From: Gnetum montanum
Taxonomy: Eukaryota > Streptophyta > Gnetopsida > Gnetales > Gnetaceae
Length of the DNA: 64,000 nucleotides
Reading direction: 5' to 3'
NCBI GenBank assembly: GCA_015680685.1
Contig: MNCI01004778.1
Span: forward strand, 1,590 to 65,589
Positions within the stretch are counted from its first letter, which is position 1. Each line of letters opens with the position of its first letter. The position numbers and the translations under genes are program-made. This document shows positions 47,611 through 59,833 of the stretch, piece by piece. The notes under the pieces were generated by a model, which did no database searches, was not told the DNA's origin, and was given only the letters and a program-made list of their open reading frames with translations.

Positions 47611-48999
47611 GAAAATTTCGAGTTTATGGGGCTAATGAACATACAAATAGAAGTTCTAGGTTGGATTGGAAGGTTGAAAATTAAATTTTGTAGTTTTGGT
47701 AAGTGGAAAATTAAGTGAAGGCATCAAAAGTAGGATAAGGTGAAGTCGTCAAACATGAAAAGTACAAGAATGAGCAAGAAAAGGGTGTTGAAAATGTGAT
47801 TTTGGGACAGATTATATTTATGATATAAGAAAAAATAAAATATAATAAATGAAGTGCATGGAAGGTGAAAAATGATGTGGTCATGTTAAACAAGTACAGG
47901 TCACAAAAGTTACACAAGTGGATCCTCCCTAGAGCAGGCTTTAGCCTATGATGCCCTTGTGGAATCACACCTCTAATGTCCATAGGCATTAGAGAGGTTG
48001 AATATAACACATACCTATGAAACAAAACACACATGTTAAAACCACTAAAATGAGATAATTACTCCATGTTACACAAAACCACAAATTATGAACATTCAAA
48101 CAATGAGATGGGATGGACGGAAGAAGGGATTGCAAAAATCAAGACATGAGGTGTTGCACCTTGGTCATAATGAAACCTTGTGTGTTATTAATGGTTAAAT
48201 AACCATGTGTCCTTCTTTCCTAGATTCAAACCAAGTCCAAACCACCTTTCAGTGACATTGTATTATTTCATCCCATCGACAGACAACCATAAGACTATCA
48301 AAGTTGCAAGGAGTAACATCACTTGGCATTGTGTCCAAGGGAGGAGCATTATTATGGCACAATTATTGTTTTTTTTTCATTCTGCGAAGCTACCAACCTT
48401 CAAGCATGGTTACATGTCTTTCTAATGGGACCCATAGAAGCTTGTTCAATGCTGGTTAAAGTTGCTCTTTCTTCCATTTTTCATCAGATCTACAAGGATA
48501 TGATTACAACCTCATCAACATGATAGAACATATAGAAGTAGTCAAAGAGAATCCACAAATCCCCTTGATGTCACACCCTTTACATTCCATCTTGGTTTTG
48601 CATTCTTCCATCCAGACACAATGATTATGAAGTTATTTAGAGTTTGGATGATGAAAAAGATTACCATTATGACCAAAGCAAGAACCTCTTATTAATGGAA
48701 TGGGTGAATGGATGTTGTAATCTCAATGTCCAAATAATCAATCCCTTATGACTTGACAACATAGAGAAAAAACCTCACCTCAATGGACAACATGATCAAT
48801 AGCAAGATTACATATAAGGAAAATTAAAACAACAACTAGAAAAAGTAGAAACAATAGGAAAATGATAAAAAAATTGTAAAACAAAAAGATAAAAAGCACT
48901 TAAAAATATTGAAGATTAGAATGGGGGGTAACCCCCACAACTAAACATTTGGTCCTAGCTAGGATTAATAAGTGGATGAAGAGGATCCATGCATGTACG
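47611..48999 (-). other. Conserved non-coding block of element E
   Basis: No gene. It holds GTGGATCCTCCCTAGAGCAG at 47918-47937, CCCTTGATGTCACACCCTT at 48562-48580 and an A-rich tract (about 48815-48910), then TAACCCCCACAACTAAAC (48948), which marks the end of gag. This block is thus placed directly after gag, without pol between. Confidence 0.65.
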
Positions 49000-51276
49000 A
49001 GATATTGGAAACACTTCATGCCCTAGCCACTAGGTGTCTATTGGTGGTGTGGTGGTTGGGTAGAAAAATTGTTGGTCACACATTTGATTATTATATCTAT
49101 GATGAGTCAGGATATGAGGTGTGTTCATATTATGGATGACTAACCCACAGTTACACCCTTGAGCATGAGATGGTATGCATGGATTCATGTGTCTCCCCAC
49201 ATTTGTAGATTCATTGGTTGGCTGTGGGGTTGGAGTACAAATAGATGGTGACCCTTATGTATGGTTGAAGGGCATTGGTTGAGATAGGGAAGCTGATATG
49301 CTAGATTGGCCTTATGCTGGTCTAGATGATGTGGTGGATCCATGTGTAGTTTGCCTTGGCTTATGTCCTTTCCTCCAAAAGGGACATTTTCGATGTTGCA
49401 ATTGGGACCCATAAGCATCAACATATCTATGCACATTTATAGCATAAGTAGCACTTGTTTATTGATATTGAGGTGTTGAACCTTGCTAAGTTTATGGCGG
49501 TGGCACATAAGGAGGTGGATGATGAGAATATCAAGGTTAGGTTGGATGGTAAGAGGCATGAGGTGGTGATCCTTCAGGGAATATCATGTATTGATGGTAC
49601 TCAGGAGAGTGGTAGTGGCAATTTGAAGTGAAGGATGCCAACCTAGTTGGAGAAATAGGATGTTGAACATAATATCCATGTGGTTTTGGTGGGTGCAACT
49701 GATTTGGTGGTGGCCTCCCCCATAATTGTGATTGTTGCCATTGCGGTTGAGGATTTTAAGGATGGTAATAAGTCCCATTAGAATCAGATGGTCGGTTGTG
49801 GGACTATCCGAAATTACCTTGTGGGAGAGGAAGTCTCCCGAGCCTGTGCTTTTGCAAAAACTTTGGATTTAAGGCACCTGCCCAATACTCCTATAAATGC
49901 CACAATACAGGGCATTGGCCCTTTGGATGGTCCTATATGCATAGTTTGCATCCATCATCTTCATCTATGGTGGAGTCTTTAGCCTCACTTTTGTCAGCCA
50001 CTCTTCTTGTTTGCCGAAAAGTATTCCTAACTATTTCTTGGTTCTGTGCCCTCTGTTGATTGTGATCACTTGGCTTATGTTGCATGAGATTTTTTGCACC
50101 ATCTCAATAAATGTTGTGACACTGTCATTCACCCATTTGGACATCGTATTAAAATTTGCTTCTAAATCATCCAAAGACTTCTTTTTGGCAAAGTATGTTG
50201 TGAGATCACCTTATCAAAGATAGTTTCATTTCCCTTACCATAAATTTGGACCTCCTTCAATTGAAGAGTTAGGTCCCATTGATGTTTTTCAACATTCTCC
50301 CATTTACACATTTCTCCTTCTTCTTTTGCTATATGCTCTATGATCTCTTTGATCTGGTGGGCTTAGAGCTTGTATAATTGCCCAGGGGTGTACATCCCAA
50401 GGGTTGCCCTTGTTTCATTACGAAGCCCATCTATGATGTGACAAAGTTGTTCTTCCTTGGAGAAAACATAGCCTAGGTAATTATTCAGTAAGGTGTAATA
50501 CCTATCTAAGGCCATGTCCAAGGGTTCATGTCATTCTTGTTTCCACTCTTGGATTTGTGTCTTCAAATTGGACACTCTTTTATAGGTATGATATCTCTCA
50601 TTAAAAAGTTCTAACATTATAGACCATCATCAGATTGAATTTGGTCTCAACGATCGATACCACACTTTGGCTCTATCAATTAGTATCCTAGGAAAGAGCT
50701 TAATCTTTTTCCACTCACTTTCCACATTGTAGAATGCACAAGAATTATGGAAGGCTTGTAAATGATGTTGCGGGTTTGCATCATAGCCTCTTGCAAATTG
50801 AGGAAGATTGTTTATATCAAGCTTAGGTAGATGACTCTTTTTGCTATGCCTATGAGATATCCTAACTACCTTTGTGATATGCATTAGACTCTTAGTGGCC
50901 AACAAGATTTCATCATCATCAAAAAAATTGTAAGGGAAATTTCTATGTTCATGGTGACTTCTTCAACTTTCCCATGGGTTCGATTTTGATTTTTAGTCTA
51001 ACCCTTTAGTGGAGCTCTATCTCTATACCTACATTCATCTTTGTCAGAACTAGACATGGAAGAGGACGAGGAAGATGAGGAACTGTAAGAGTTGCCATGG
51101 CATCTATGGTGTTCCCTAGGATCTTATGATTTATTGTTTCTTGGTTTCAAGGAGGTCTTAGGCCTTGAGGCCTTCCCTAGTTTAGGACCTACATCATCTC
51201 CTCCAAGATTGTCTACCTTAGGTGAATGTAGTTTTTGAGTATTGTTAGGATGGTCATAATCATAAGAAACCCCTGC
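49000..51276 (-). pseudogene. Element E Gag
   Basis: On the minus strand: an acidic/serine-rich N-terminal segment (run of Ser at about 51060-51100), the core at 50630-50905 (LPKLDINNLPQFARGYDANP, LFPRILIDRAKVWYRSLRPN), a knuckle region near 49890 (CHNTGH-like, degenerate), the Pro/Gln tail and a C-terminal end shared with F (NVGRHMNPCIPSHAQGC, PISRTCMDPLHPLINPS). Non-coding sequence follows; there is no protease. The N-terminal end was separated by insertion of F; leader sequence is at 60696-60899. Confidence 0.8.
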
Positions 51277-51281
51277 ATAAG

Positions 51282-51813
51282 TGATGAACCATGATTTCTC
51301 AGGCTTCGATATCGGATCTGCGATATCGCGACCTGAATAACGATATCGAATACATGATATCATGATTCCTATGTAAGCCTATAAATATACATTTGGGTGC
51401 ATAGGAGAGAGGAGTCAGTAGGTGTAAGTGTACGGTCTTTTTGCTCATTTTTAGTTCATTTTAATTCTTTCCCCAGTGCATGCCTACAGTGTGATGACTG
51501 TAATTGTACAGAACCTTTATTCGCGTGTGACGTACTTGGACACGTGCATTACCAGTAATAAAGATCGAGATTACTTCATCATTGTAGCATTCACTTAGTT
51601 TTAATTGCTTAACTATTATTGTTATTTATTTTTTTCTTAATTAATATTTCTTTACCTTCATTTACTATCCCTTTTATTAAAGGCAAAATGAGTACAACTT
51701 AATCACGAGCATTTAAGTGTGACTACTTGGTATCCCAGTAGTGTATCTAGGAGTGCTTAAGTAACATGCGCTTGGTAATCCCAAAAGTAGTACACGAGGT
51801 CCAAGATGTGTAC
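51282..51813 (+). repeat. Truncated 5' LTR of element F
   Basis: Starts TGATGAACCATGATTTCTC and matches the 3' LTR to AAGATGTGTACGGAT (51813), where it passes straight into the middle of gag (KLFPTTLIGQAKVWY). The last third of the LTR, the primer-binding site and the first part of gag are deleted. GATATC palindromes at 51310-51362; TATA box CCTATAAATATAC at 51378-51390. Confidence 0.9.
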
Positions 51814-53426
51814 GGATTGGCCAAGCTGTTTCCTACGACACTCATTGGCCAAGCAAAAGTATGGTACAAGTCCTTAAGACCAAAATCAATTCAACATTGG
51901 CTAACAATGGTAGAATTCTTCAATAAAAGATATCAAACCCATGCAAGAGTGTCAGACTCGAGGAGACAAATCCAAGAGTGGAAACAAGGGCAACATGAAC
52001 CCTTGGACATGGCCTTAGAAAGATATTATGCATTGTTAAACAACTACCTAGGCCATGGATTCTTTGAGGAAAGGCTAATGTACCACATTATGGATGGGCT
52101 CCGTAATGAAACAAGGGAGACCCTAGAAATGTATGCCCAAGGTCAACTATATGAGTTATGAACCCACCAATTCCAAGAGCTTATTAAGCGGTAGCAAAAG
52201 AAGAAGGAGAAATGGCTAAATGGGAGAATTTTGGAAGATCTCAATAGGACCAAAATCTTGAATTAGCAAAGGTCCATGATCATGAAGAGGAGATATCAAC
52301 TCACCTCAAGGAGGTGGAATTGCCAATACTACAATCACTAGATGAAATTGAGGCAAAGATCAATAAGATGACAGAATGGATACATGAAAAATGTGGAGAA
52401 TATGCTAATAGTATTAGAGGTAGAACCATGATGAACCAAGGAACAGGATAAAACACCATGATACAATTGGAAAGAAGGGTTGAAGAGAATTAGAACTCAA
52501 TTGCTAATCATATGTATCAATGTAACATTTTCCTGTACGATCACCCCAAAGGTCAATGCCCAATCTTGTCACATTTACATGAGCATTGGGGAAGAATGTT
52601 ACATCTAGAGTTTGTACAAAAATACTGTGTTCAATCACAGTGGAAAAAATCCCAGTCATGGGGGAGGCCACCCCCAAACTAGTCACATCCTTCATACCAT
52701 CCGAACCGTATGGCTTATCAGGTTCATCATCCTACTTTTCCAACCGGGTCAACATCATCTATCTCACCACATTGTTATCATTCTCCTAAGTATTATCAGC
52801 CCATGTCCTCTCCAACAAAATCACCCCCTCATGTGTCTTACACTTCTCCTCAAATTCAATATTCTCATCCTTCACCCCCTTCTACATCGCCAACAGTTGT
52901 GCCAGAAGGATTTTCACCATAGCATTGACCCACAAACGTTACTTGTGTTGCTACTATCAACCACAGTGAGAATCCTCCACAACATCGAAGGTGTCCCTTC
53001 TTTAGACATGACTGTAGAAAGGGACAACACAGTTCTGAGACAACTGCATCCTCCCACTCAACACAAGTTCAACACTATGGTGCATCTTTCACCTCGAACC
53101 CAACGCCTCGTGTTACCTTATCAGGGCCACCAATCAATACTCCAACAACCATGCAGCCCAATGAATATAACCACATAGGGAGACATATTGATCCTTGCAT
53201 ACCATCTTACAGTCAAGGGTGCCATAGTGGGTCAACTCCATATCAATTAACCACATCTTCTAACTTGCCCCACTATGTCAACTTTAATACAGTGTGTGCA
53301 CCCCAATTTGGGTACATTCCAACCACCACATCAAAAGACACCTGTTGGTTTAGATATGACAGGGTTCCAATATTTCCAACATGCATGGATCTAGACCTTC
53401 CATTTATTAATTCTCGCCATGATTAA
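51814..53426 (+). pseudogene. Element F Gag (5'-truncated)
   Basis: Begins inside the gag core: LFPTTLIGQAKVWYKSLRPK, FFNKRYQTHARVSDSRRQIQ, EWKQGQHEPLDMALERYYAL, then FEERLMYHIMDGLRNETRET (open to 52161). A coiled Glu/Lys-rich stretch follows, then the knuckle near 52520-52560 (FLYDHPKGQCPI, first Cys lost). The Ser/Pro/His-rich tail (52700-52920) and the C-terminal end (53151-53426: GRHIDPCIPSYSQGC, FPTCMDLDLPFINSRHD) match E. A stop then leads to non-coding sequence: no protease follows. Confidence 0.85.
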
Positions 53427-54903
53427 AAGTTTAGTCATGGGGGATATCCTCCATTCTAACGAGCAGACTTAATAAATGTTTTTCCTTTTCTTTAATTTTG
53501 CAATTTTTTGTTTTCCAATATTTCATCTTTCAATTTTTTGTTGTATATTTTTATTTGTTGTTTCATCTTTTTATTTATTGTTTTAACTTTTTATCTTTTT
53601 ATAGGTAATCTCAACTATGAATAAAACACTCATGTGACTCATTGGTTGAGGTGTTCTTCTATGATATCAAGTCTCAGGTGACTAAATATTTGGACAGCAA
53701 GCCCACCACGTCCACCCAACCATTCTATTAATAAGAGGTTCTACTTTGGGTATGATGATATTCTTGTCATCACAAAAACTTAAAAGTAATTTTGTGCTCA
53801 TTATCCTTAGAGCGAAAAATGGTGGACCAAGAGAGAATGGTCAGGGTGTGACATCAAGAGGACTTGTGGATCCTCTTTGGTGACATTTGTAGGAGTTATC
53901 ATGCAACCTAGTTGTACTAAGATCCTTGTAGATCTAATGACAAATGGGAGTAAGAGTAATAAAGGCACTCAATAAAGAAACCCAATGCTATTTTGGGGAG
54001 TCCCACTAGAAAGACATGCATCCATGCCTAAAGGTACGCGACTTCTTTGGATTACGCATCAAAAAAAGGAAGAGAAAAGAAGAAGAGTGTGTGCCAAAGT
54101 GGCCAAACAAAAAGAAACAAAAAGATCAAGACAAATGTTCTACAAAGAAATTCCAATCACTCCTCCCTTGAATGAAATTCTAAGTGATCATACGCCTTGT
54201 TGTTATGATAGTCTTATGGTTGTCCATCATGTGATGAAACGATGTGATGTCATTAATCAGAGGAATGGCCTTGGTCTTGATTTTGGAGCAACAGGATAAT
54301 GACACATTAATCACATCCTACACTTAGGATTCCTTGTGCCCTGGGTCAATTACCTCATGTCCCAATCTTTGAAATCCCTTCTACAATTTGCATCATCTCG
54401 TTATTCATGTATTTGTGACTCGTGTCTTGTGTATCATTGAACTCATACCTCATTATGGTGGTATCTACATGTGTGTGTTTTGTGGAACTGGTGTTGATTA
54501 CATTTCATCATTTTAGTGCGTGCAGACATTTTCAGGTATGGTTACATAAGGGCATCATAGGTAGGAACCTGCTTTGGGGAGGATCCACTTGCGTAACCTT
54601 TATAATTTACACTCATTGCACATCATCATCACCTCATTTTATACCCTCCATGTACTACATTGCCAACATTATTCTTTCCTTTATCATCCTTCTGATTCAA
54701 ACATTCCTATGCATCAAAACATGTCCTTTTTCCTCATCCTATTCATGAATTTCATTGCCAGTTTCTACCCCATTATACTTTTGATGCCTTCTAGTCTATT
54801 CAGTGTTACCTTAAACCTTTCAAATTAACCTCATATTCTTCATTTTTGGCCTTGGAAATTCAGAAATTCATTAATTTTGCCAAGTACCCAATTTTCAATG
54901 GCT
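53427..54903 (+). other. Conserved non-coding block of element F
   Basis: No gene. It includes a T-rich tract (53478-53610), AGGGTGTGACATCAAGAGGA at 53843-53862 and CCTGCTTTGGGGAGGATCC at 54568-54586, the same blocks and order as in E. The open stretch 53985-54299 has no recognisable relatives and is probably incidental. Confidence 0.65.
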
Positions 54904-54985
54904 CGTGATATTGGGTTTGACGTGATATTGGGTTCATGCTATTAGGTATGCGATATCACTCCCATAAAACCTATATATATGGACC
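54904..54985 (+). promoter_or_regulatory. Internal U3-like promoter module of element F
   Basis: GTGATATTGGGTTTGAC and GTGATATTGGGTTCATG in tandem, then ATGCGATATCACTCCC (54948-54963) and a TATA box CCTATATATATGG (54970-54982), 505 bp upstream of the extra ORF ATG. Element F's LTRs carry GATATC repeats followed by CCTATAAATA or CCCATAAATA, the same layout. Confidence 0.55.
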
Positions 54986-57192
54986 CCCCACACATGTCAA
55001 CATCATTTTCCACTATTCATGCAAGGGGAGTTGTTCAACTTTTCTTACACGAATTTTCTAGCTTGTGCACCTATCCTTTAAACATCCATATCTTGCTCAC
55101 TAATGCTTCGATTTCCATTCCGATTGAACCTATCTAAACCTAGAGTGTTCAGCTTAGTTAATGGAGAAGGGTACACTCCAAGTTGTGCATAATTTTTTCA
55201 AAATTCATCATTGCCCAAAGGATATCATAAAGGGTAAATGACCATAAAAATGTTAAACATGTTGTCAAATCAATTTTATCTCTTCACCCACACCATGAAA
55301 ATTAGATTTTGGAGCCACCTAATCAAATTGGGCCCAATATCAAAACTTTTAGGGGACATTGTCATAAAATTCTCTAACTCTGGATCATAGTAAACAAGAC
55401 ATAAATTTATTAAAGGTAAGAAGTAAGGTATAAATCAAATTTTGTAAGTAACCTTACTAATAGTCGGCCCCATGTGATTGTAGATGGCCCCTAAAAGAGG
55501 ACAAAAAGGAGGACCCTCTCAAGGTGCATCCAAACGACCAAGCAGAGGAAGAGGCCAGGCATCTCTCGAGGAACGTATGGAATAGGAGGCACAATCATTC
55601 AGTATCCATCAAGAACCTCCTGTTACCATACAATCAGGACATGCTGAAGGTGGAGTTGGTGAAGCACCTAAATAGGAACAACATCTCACATTGTCCTCAG
55701 AGTGTGTTCAAGCAATTAATGAAAGGTCCACATTAGCAGCTATGATAGTGGAACTTAACTTTAGAATTTTCACAGAGTTTGCTCTTGAAGTAGTCAGGGA
55801 CCAACTTAAAGGATCCCCATTATGGCCTATTCTCTCTAAAAGTGGTTCCTGGTACTTGGGAGAGACATACCAATTTTGGCAAGGCACCACTGTTGATATT
55901 GGTGGTGTTTTTATGGATTTCTTTGCTAAAGCCATTTTATAGGTGTTAGATCTTTCGAATATAGGGCCAGAAGTTGCTCACTTGTCCACTCACTCTGATG
56001 TTGATGCACGGAAGATCTGGTTGAAAAGGGTGTACTGCAAAGAAGACAAATTGTATGGAGAGCTGACATTGGAAGAGAGAATCTATTTCAAGATCGACAC
56101 ATATCACATCTTCCCCACAAAAGGTTTAAACCGAATCTCAACATATGCAGGTAGAGGAAGTGCTATCTTGATGGGCAAGGTTAATGCCAACCTACCCCAT
56201 CTATATCTTATAGAAATTTTAAGGTGGTTCGAAGAACACAAGATAGGAAAGTTCGCATTGCCCTTCCCCTATCTCATCAGGAAGTTGTGCCAGCATGCTA
56301 GAATTCTAGGGTACACTAATGACATCCCAAGAAAGGCCCAAAATGCTTCATTTGTTGAATTGTTGAAGCCACTAGCCCCAAGAAAAAGCATTGGTGAGAC
56401 ACTGGAGCCTGAACAAGAATAGATGGTGGGGCCCACTACACCTCAAACTATAGGGCCTAGCCAACTTCCAAGCACAAGGCCTAGTCAACAACGGGAAATG
56501 GAGCCTAGCATAGGCTAGCAAGACCAACCGTCACTGCCATTGTAAGACTATTGATCATTGATGAGCCATCTCAAGGCCATCGCTGAGATGGTCAGTTGGG
56601 AAAGCCATGATGAGACCAATCTCTTCAAGGTCATAGACGATGCCATATGATCCACGGTCTCAATATATCATGCACAGGGTGAGATATCGATTCAAACAGG
56701 AGGAGGGGAATCACATTAGTCACAATAGATCTTAGGGAATGCTGCATCTTTTCAATTGTAATTAGAAATTGGTGAAGGTGCCACAGTAGTGGTCATGTAG
56801 CACTAAGATGCAACGGGAGCTGCAGAAGTGGTCACAGACCACATAAAAGAATCATTTAATGTCCCTATTGTGCCATTGGTAGATTTTATAGGAGCACACG
56901 ATGCTCAAACTTTGGCCAGTCCCTCGATGAGTCCTATGGAGCATGAGGATGTACTAGATTAATTGTTGCAGACAGGAAAAGTGATGACATCTCTGTTTGA
57001 CATTCCTCAAGATGTCACAACAACTCAATCATACCTCATCTCCACAAAAGGGAAGTTGGTTATGGCAAAGATCAAGGCCAAGCATGTAGAACCAGAGTTG
57101 GAAAGACTCCAAGAAAAGCTTGTCACCCTACAAGCTACACAGCGGGACCCATCTCAATTCATCCCTGCAGACCAGATAAAGTCCTTCCAGAT

Positions 57193-57879
57193 TGATGAGT
57201 GGCGAGGTACCCCTACACTCAACCATACAAATATGAGCGTTACACGCATGATCCGGTTGAACTCCGCAGACTAAGTGCCTACACGCCTTATGGAACACTT
57301 AAGGTTAATCATTCGTTGTCTTCTCAGAATTACTTGTATTTGTCATGGTTGTATGGTTAAGTAAGTCTAAGGTATGTGATTTTTATGTCTTTTCTATTTT
57401 ATCTCCTATGCTGACGAGGTGAAGGGTGAAGAAACTACTTAATTAACTTTAACTAACTAACTAAGCCTTAATTAACCTAGCATCAGCATTGGTTCCCACT
57501 TACCGTTCACACCCTGAACCAATGCAACCTTGGTTACCAAATGCTATTTGTTACTAGGATCACCAAGCGTAACGCATGTGCTCGAAGCGGTCGTACTGAA
57601 TGCACTTAACTATGGGAGAAGGGTTGAGAGAGATTTAATTAACTAATAAAGCATTTAAATGATAAAAAATAAATAACATTAATTAAAATCCTATTTAGCC
57701 TATTCCATGCACTGTAAGGTTTATCCAAGAAGTTCATCTTTATTTCTGTACACAAACTTGTGTTCAGGTATAATATTTTCTCGAATAAAGATCTGTTCAC
57801 TTTNCGTACGCGATATCGCGGGGGATGCAATATTGCGGTGGATGCGATATCGCAGCCCATGCGATATTGTGTCCCATCA
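57193..57879 (-). mobile_element. Solo LTR in the extra ORF of F (first)
   Basis: A minus-strand LTR of the same family: plus coordinates start TGATGAGTGGCGAGGTACC and end GTCCCATCA. Flanks are CAGAT (57188-57192) and TAGAT (57880-57884), 4/5. U3 palindromes GCGATATCGC occur near 57808-57870. A single N at 57804 sits where the TATA region should be, so part of the LTR (or a larger interior) may be hidden. The disrupted frame resumes as DKVDQ after the LTR. Confidence 0.85.
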
Positions 57880-58714
57880 TAGATAAAGTAGATCAATAAA
57901 TTATTAGAGGAGAATTAAAGAGTGACAAAGGAGAAAGAGAAGGCCGATTGGGATGCTTCCAAGGCACAAGTTTAGAGATACGCATATGCCAAGCACTTAA
58001 GGCCTTACAAGAGGAAAATAAACAGCTTGCCACCGACAATCTCTGATTAACCACCGTAGAAAAACAAAGGAATGTTCTCGAAGAAAATTTTTAGCAATTA
58101 CAAGAATAATTAGTCAGGGTTAACCAGGACATGAATCGCTTGGCCAGAGAAAACAAAACCCTCTCAATGGAGGAGGTATGCACAATCTGTCAAAAAATGG
58201 TAATTGAGATAAGCGCGTGGCAAAACAAGGCCAAGCAACATGAGAAGCTAAAGGAACACTTCAAGGATCAAGTGGGGATGTATAAGAAAGTAATAGAAAA
58301 AGAAATCCATATGGCCAAGCTCATATCAACACTCTTAGTGCTCACAACACTGATTGGTGGGCCATATTGGATACCTATGCATTCACCCACCAAGCAGAAC
58401 TCAAAAGTTGGGACCTGCAGATACATGATCTTACAGAATACATGGAGTTGGCAAACCTGTGATATGCCAACTTCACCATGTTGAGAGTAGGACATCCAAG
58501 AACAAAATTGGAGAAGTAGGTAGCAACGACCTACACAAAATATGAAACCGAATTTGCTGAGCACAAGAAGATGCTGCAGAAATTAGAAGTGGAAAATTCT
58601 GAGTTAGAGGTGGTCAAAACCAGCTACCAGGGACAAAAGGATGTCGCGGAAGATTTGGCTTGATGGCTTATGGATTATCAAGAATACAAGGATAAAGCTA
58701 GAGCCTATGAAGAG

Positions 58715-59433
58715 TGATGAGTGACAAGGTACCCCTACACTCAACCATACGAAACAAGCGTAGCACGTGTGATCTGGTCGAACTCCGCAGACGAACTAAT
58801 TGTGGCACCTAGACAGTTATCCTTAGGTCGTAATTCGCTATCTTCCCAGCTGGACTAGTATTTATATTTGTCATGTATGGTTTAGTCCAGAGTGAGGTGT
58901 ATGATGTGTTCCTAATTCTAACGCTACTCCTGAAGGCAGTGGAAAATAATATTAACTAAGCTAAGTTAGGAGGAAAAGGGTAAGAAAGTCTAATCTATCC
59001 TAAGTGCGACGAGCAACCGATTCCTTGATCAACTATACACATATTCGACCTCATGCATGACTACCACTGGGATTACCAAGTGCAGATCCTAGGTATGCCA
59101 CTGGGCTACCAAGTAGTCACACTTAAATGCTCGTAATCAAGTCGTACTCGTTCCGCGTTGCGATGAGTAGTCGATTCCTTGACTAACCGTACACATCCTT
59201 AGATGCTCGTAATCAAGTCGTACTCNCGGGCAGACACGGGAAAAATAATCTATCTCTGGAGTGGTCAAACTACCAGAGCTTTGCTACTTCTATTCTATCT
59301 ATGCTAAACAAGGGAGAGCTGCGTCTTATTTATAGATATGGTGGTGGACTGCGATATCGCGTACGCGATATCGTGGGGGATGCGATATCGCAGTGGACGC
59401 GATATCGTGGCCTATGCAAATCACGTCTCATCA
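58715..59433 (-). mobile_element. Solo LTR in the extra ORF of F (second)
   Basis: A minus-strand LTR with perfect duplication AAGAG (58710-58714 and 59434-59438). Plus coordinates start TGATGAGTGACAAGGTACC and end CACGTCTCATCA. U3 has four GCGATATCG units starting at 59351, 59365, 59382 and 59399; TATA box CTATAAATAAGACG at about 59325-59338 on the minus strand. A single N at 59226 marks an unresolved join inside it. Removing it restores RAYEEEQQLFVAWYVKANQ. Confidence 0.88.
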
Positions 59434-59833
59434 AAGAGGAACAACAACTATTTGTGGCTTGGTATGTCAAGGCCAACCAAATGTTCCTGCAATTGTCGTG
59501 TCCATGGGAGGTGCTGACTCCATCAAACATTGGAGCATCAGCATGGATGGCATAGGATCCCCGAACCGAAGAGGAAAAGCTTCAGGCACTCCTTCAAAGC
59601 CATCAATTTCCAAAACCTAGAGCACAATACAAGGGGAAGAGACCCATGGAGGAACCACCGCCATCAAGAACCACATAAATTTTGTAATTCTGTGTCTATG
59701 TCCTAATTTTTTTGTGTTCAACTCTCCACTGCAACATGAATAAATTCCTAGTTAGTCAATAATCCCATACCTATCCACTATGTAATCAATTGGACTTGTT
59801 CTCATTCTATTTGACTCGAGGATGAGTTTGTTA

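Larger units (their letters stand above)
55484..59678 (+). pseudogene. Extra ORF of element F, interrupted by two solo LTRs
   Basis: The best-preserved copy. ATG at 55484: MAPKRGQKGGPSQGASKRPS. EEAQSFSIHQE-like wording follows, then open parts 55691-55942 and 55943-56422 with LTLEERIYFKIDTYHIFPTK, GLNRISTYAGRGSAILMGKV, FPYLIRKLCQHARILGYTND and NASFVELLKPLAPRKS. 56963-57192 and 57885-58714 are Lys/Glu-rich and coiled-coil-like (RENKTLSMEEVCTICQKM, WQNKAKQHEKLKEHFKDQVG). The end reads WYVKANQMFLQLSCPWEVL, RTEEEKLQALLQSHQF and KRPMEEPPPSRTT before TAA at 59678. Without insertions it is about 2.78 kb (about 926 codons). The middle domain resembles the putative plant transposon protein pattern. 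In-frame stops (for example 55940-55942) make it inactive. Confidence 0.82.

Noticed and set aside
53985-54299. 104-codon frame in the non-coding block of F as a small gene
   Set aside because: Element E has no corresponding open frame at the homologous place and no start context or motif is shared.
59346-59418. Regularly spaced palindromes as a CRISPR-like array
   Set aside because: Units are 14-17 bp apart without unique spacers, lie in the U3 of a plant LTR, and recur in other LTR copies.
30000-59678. Extra ORF as an envelope gene
   Set aside because: No signal peptide, transmembrane segment or furin-like site is visible in the better-preserved F copy; it looks soluble with a coiled-coil part.
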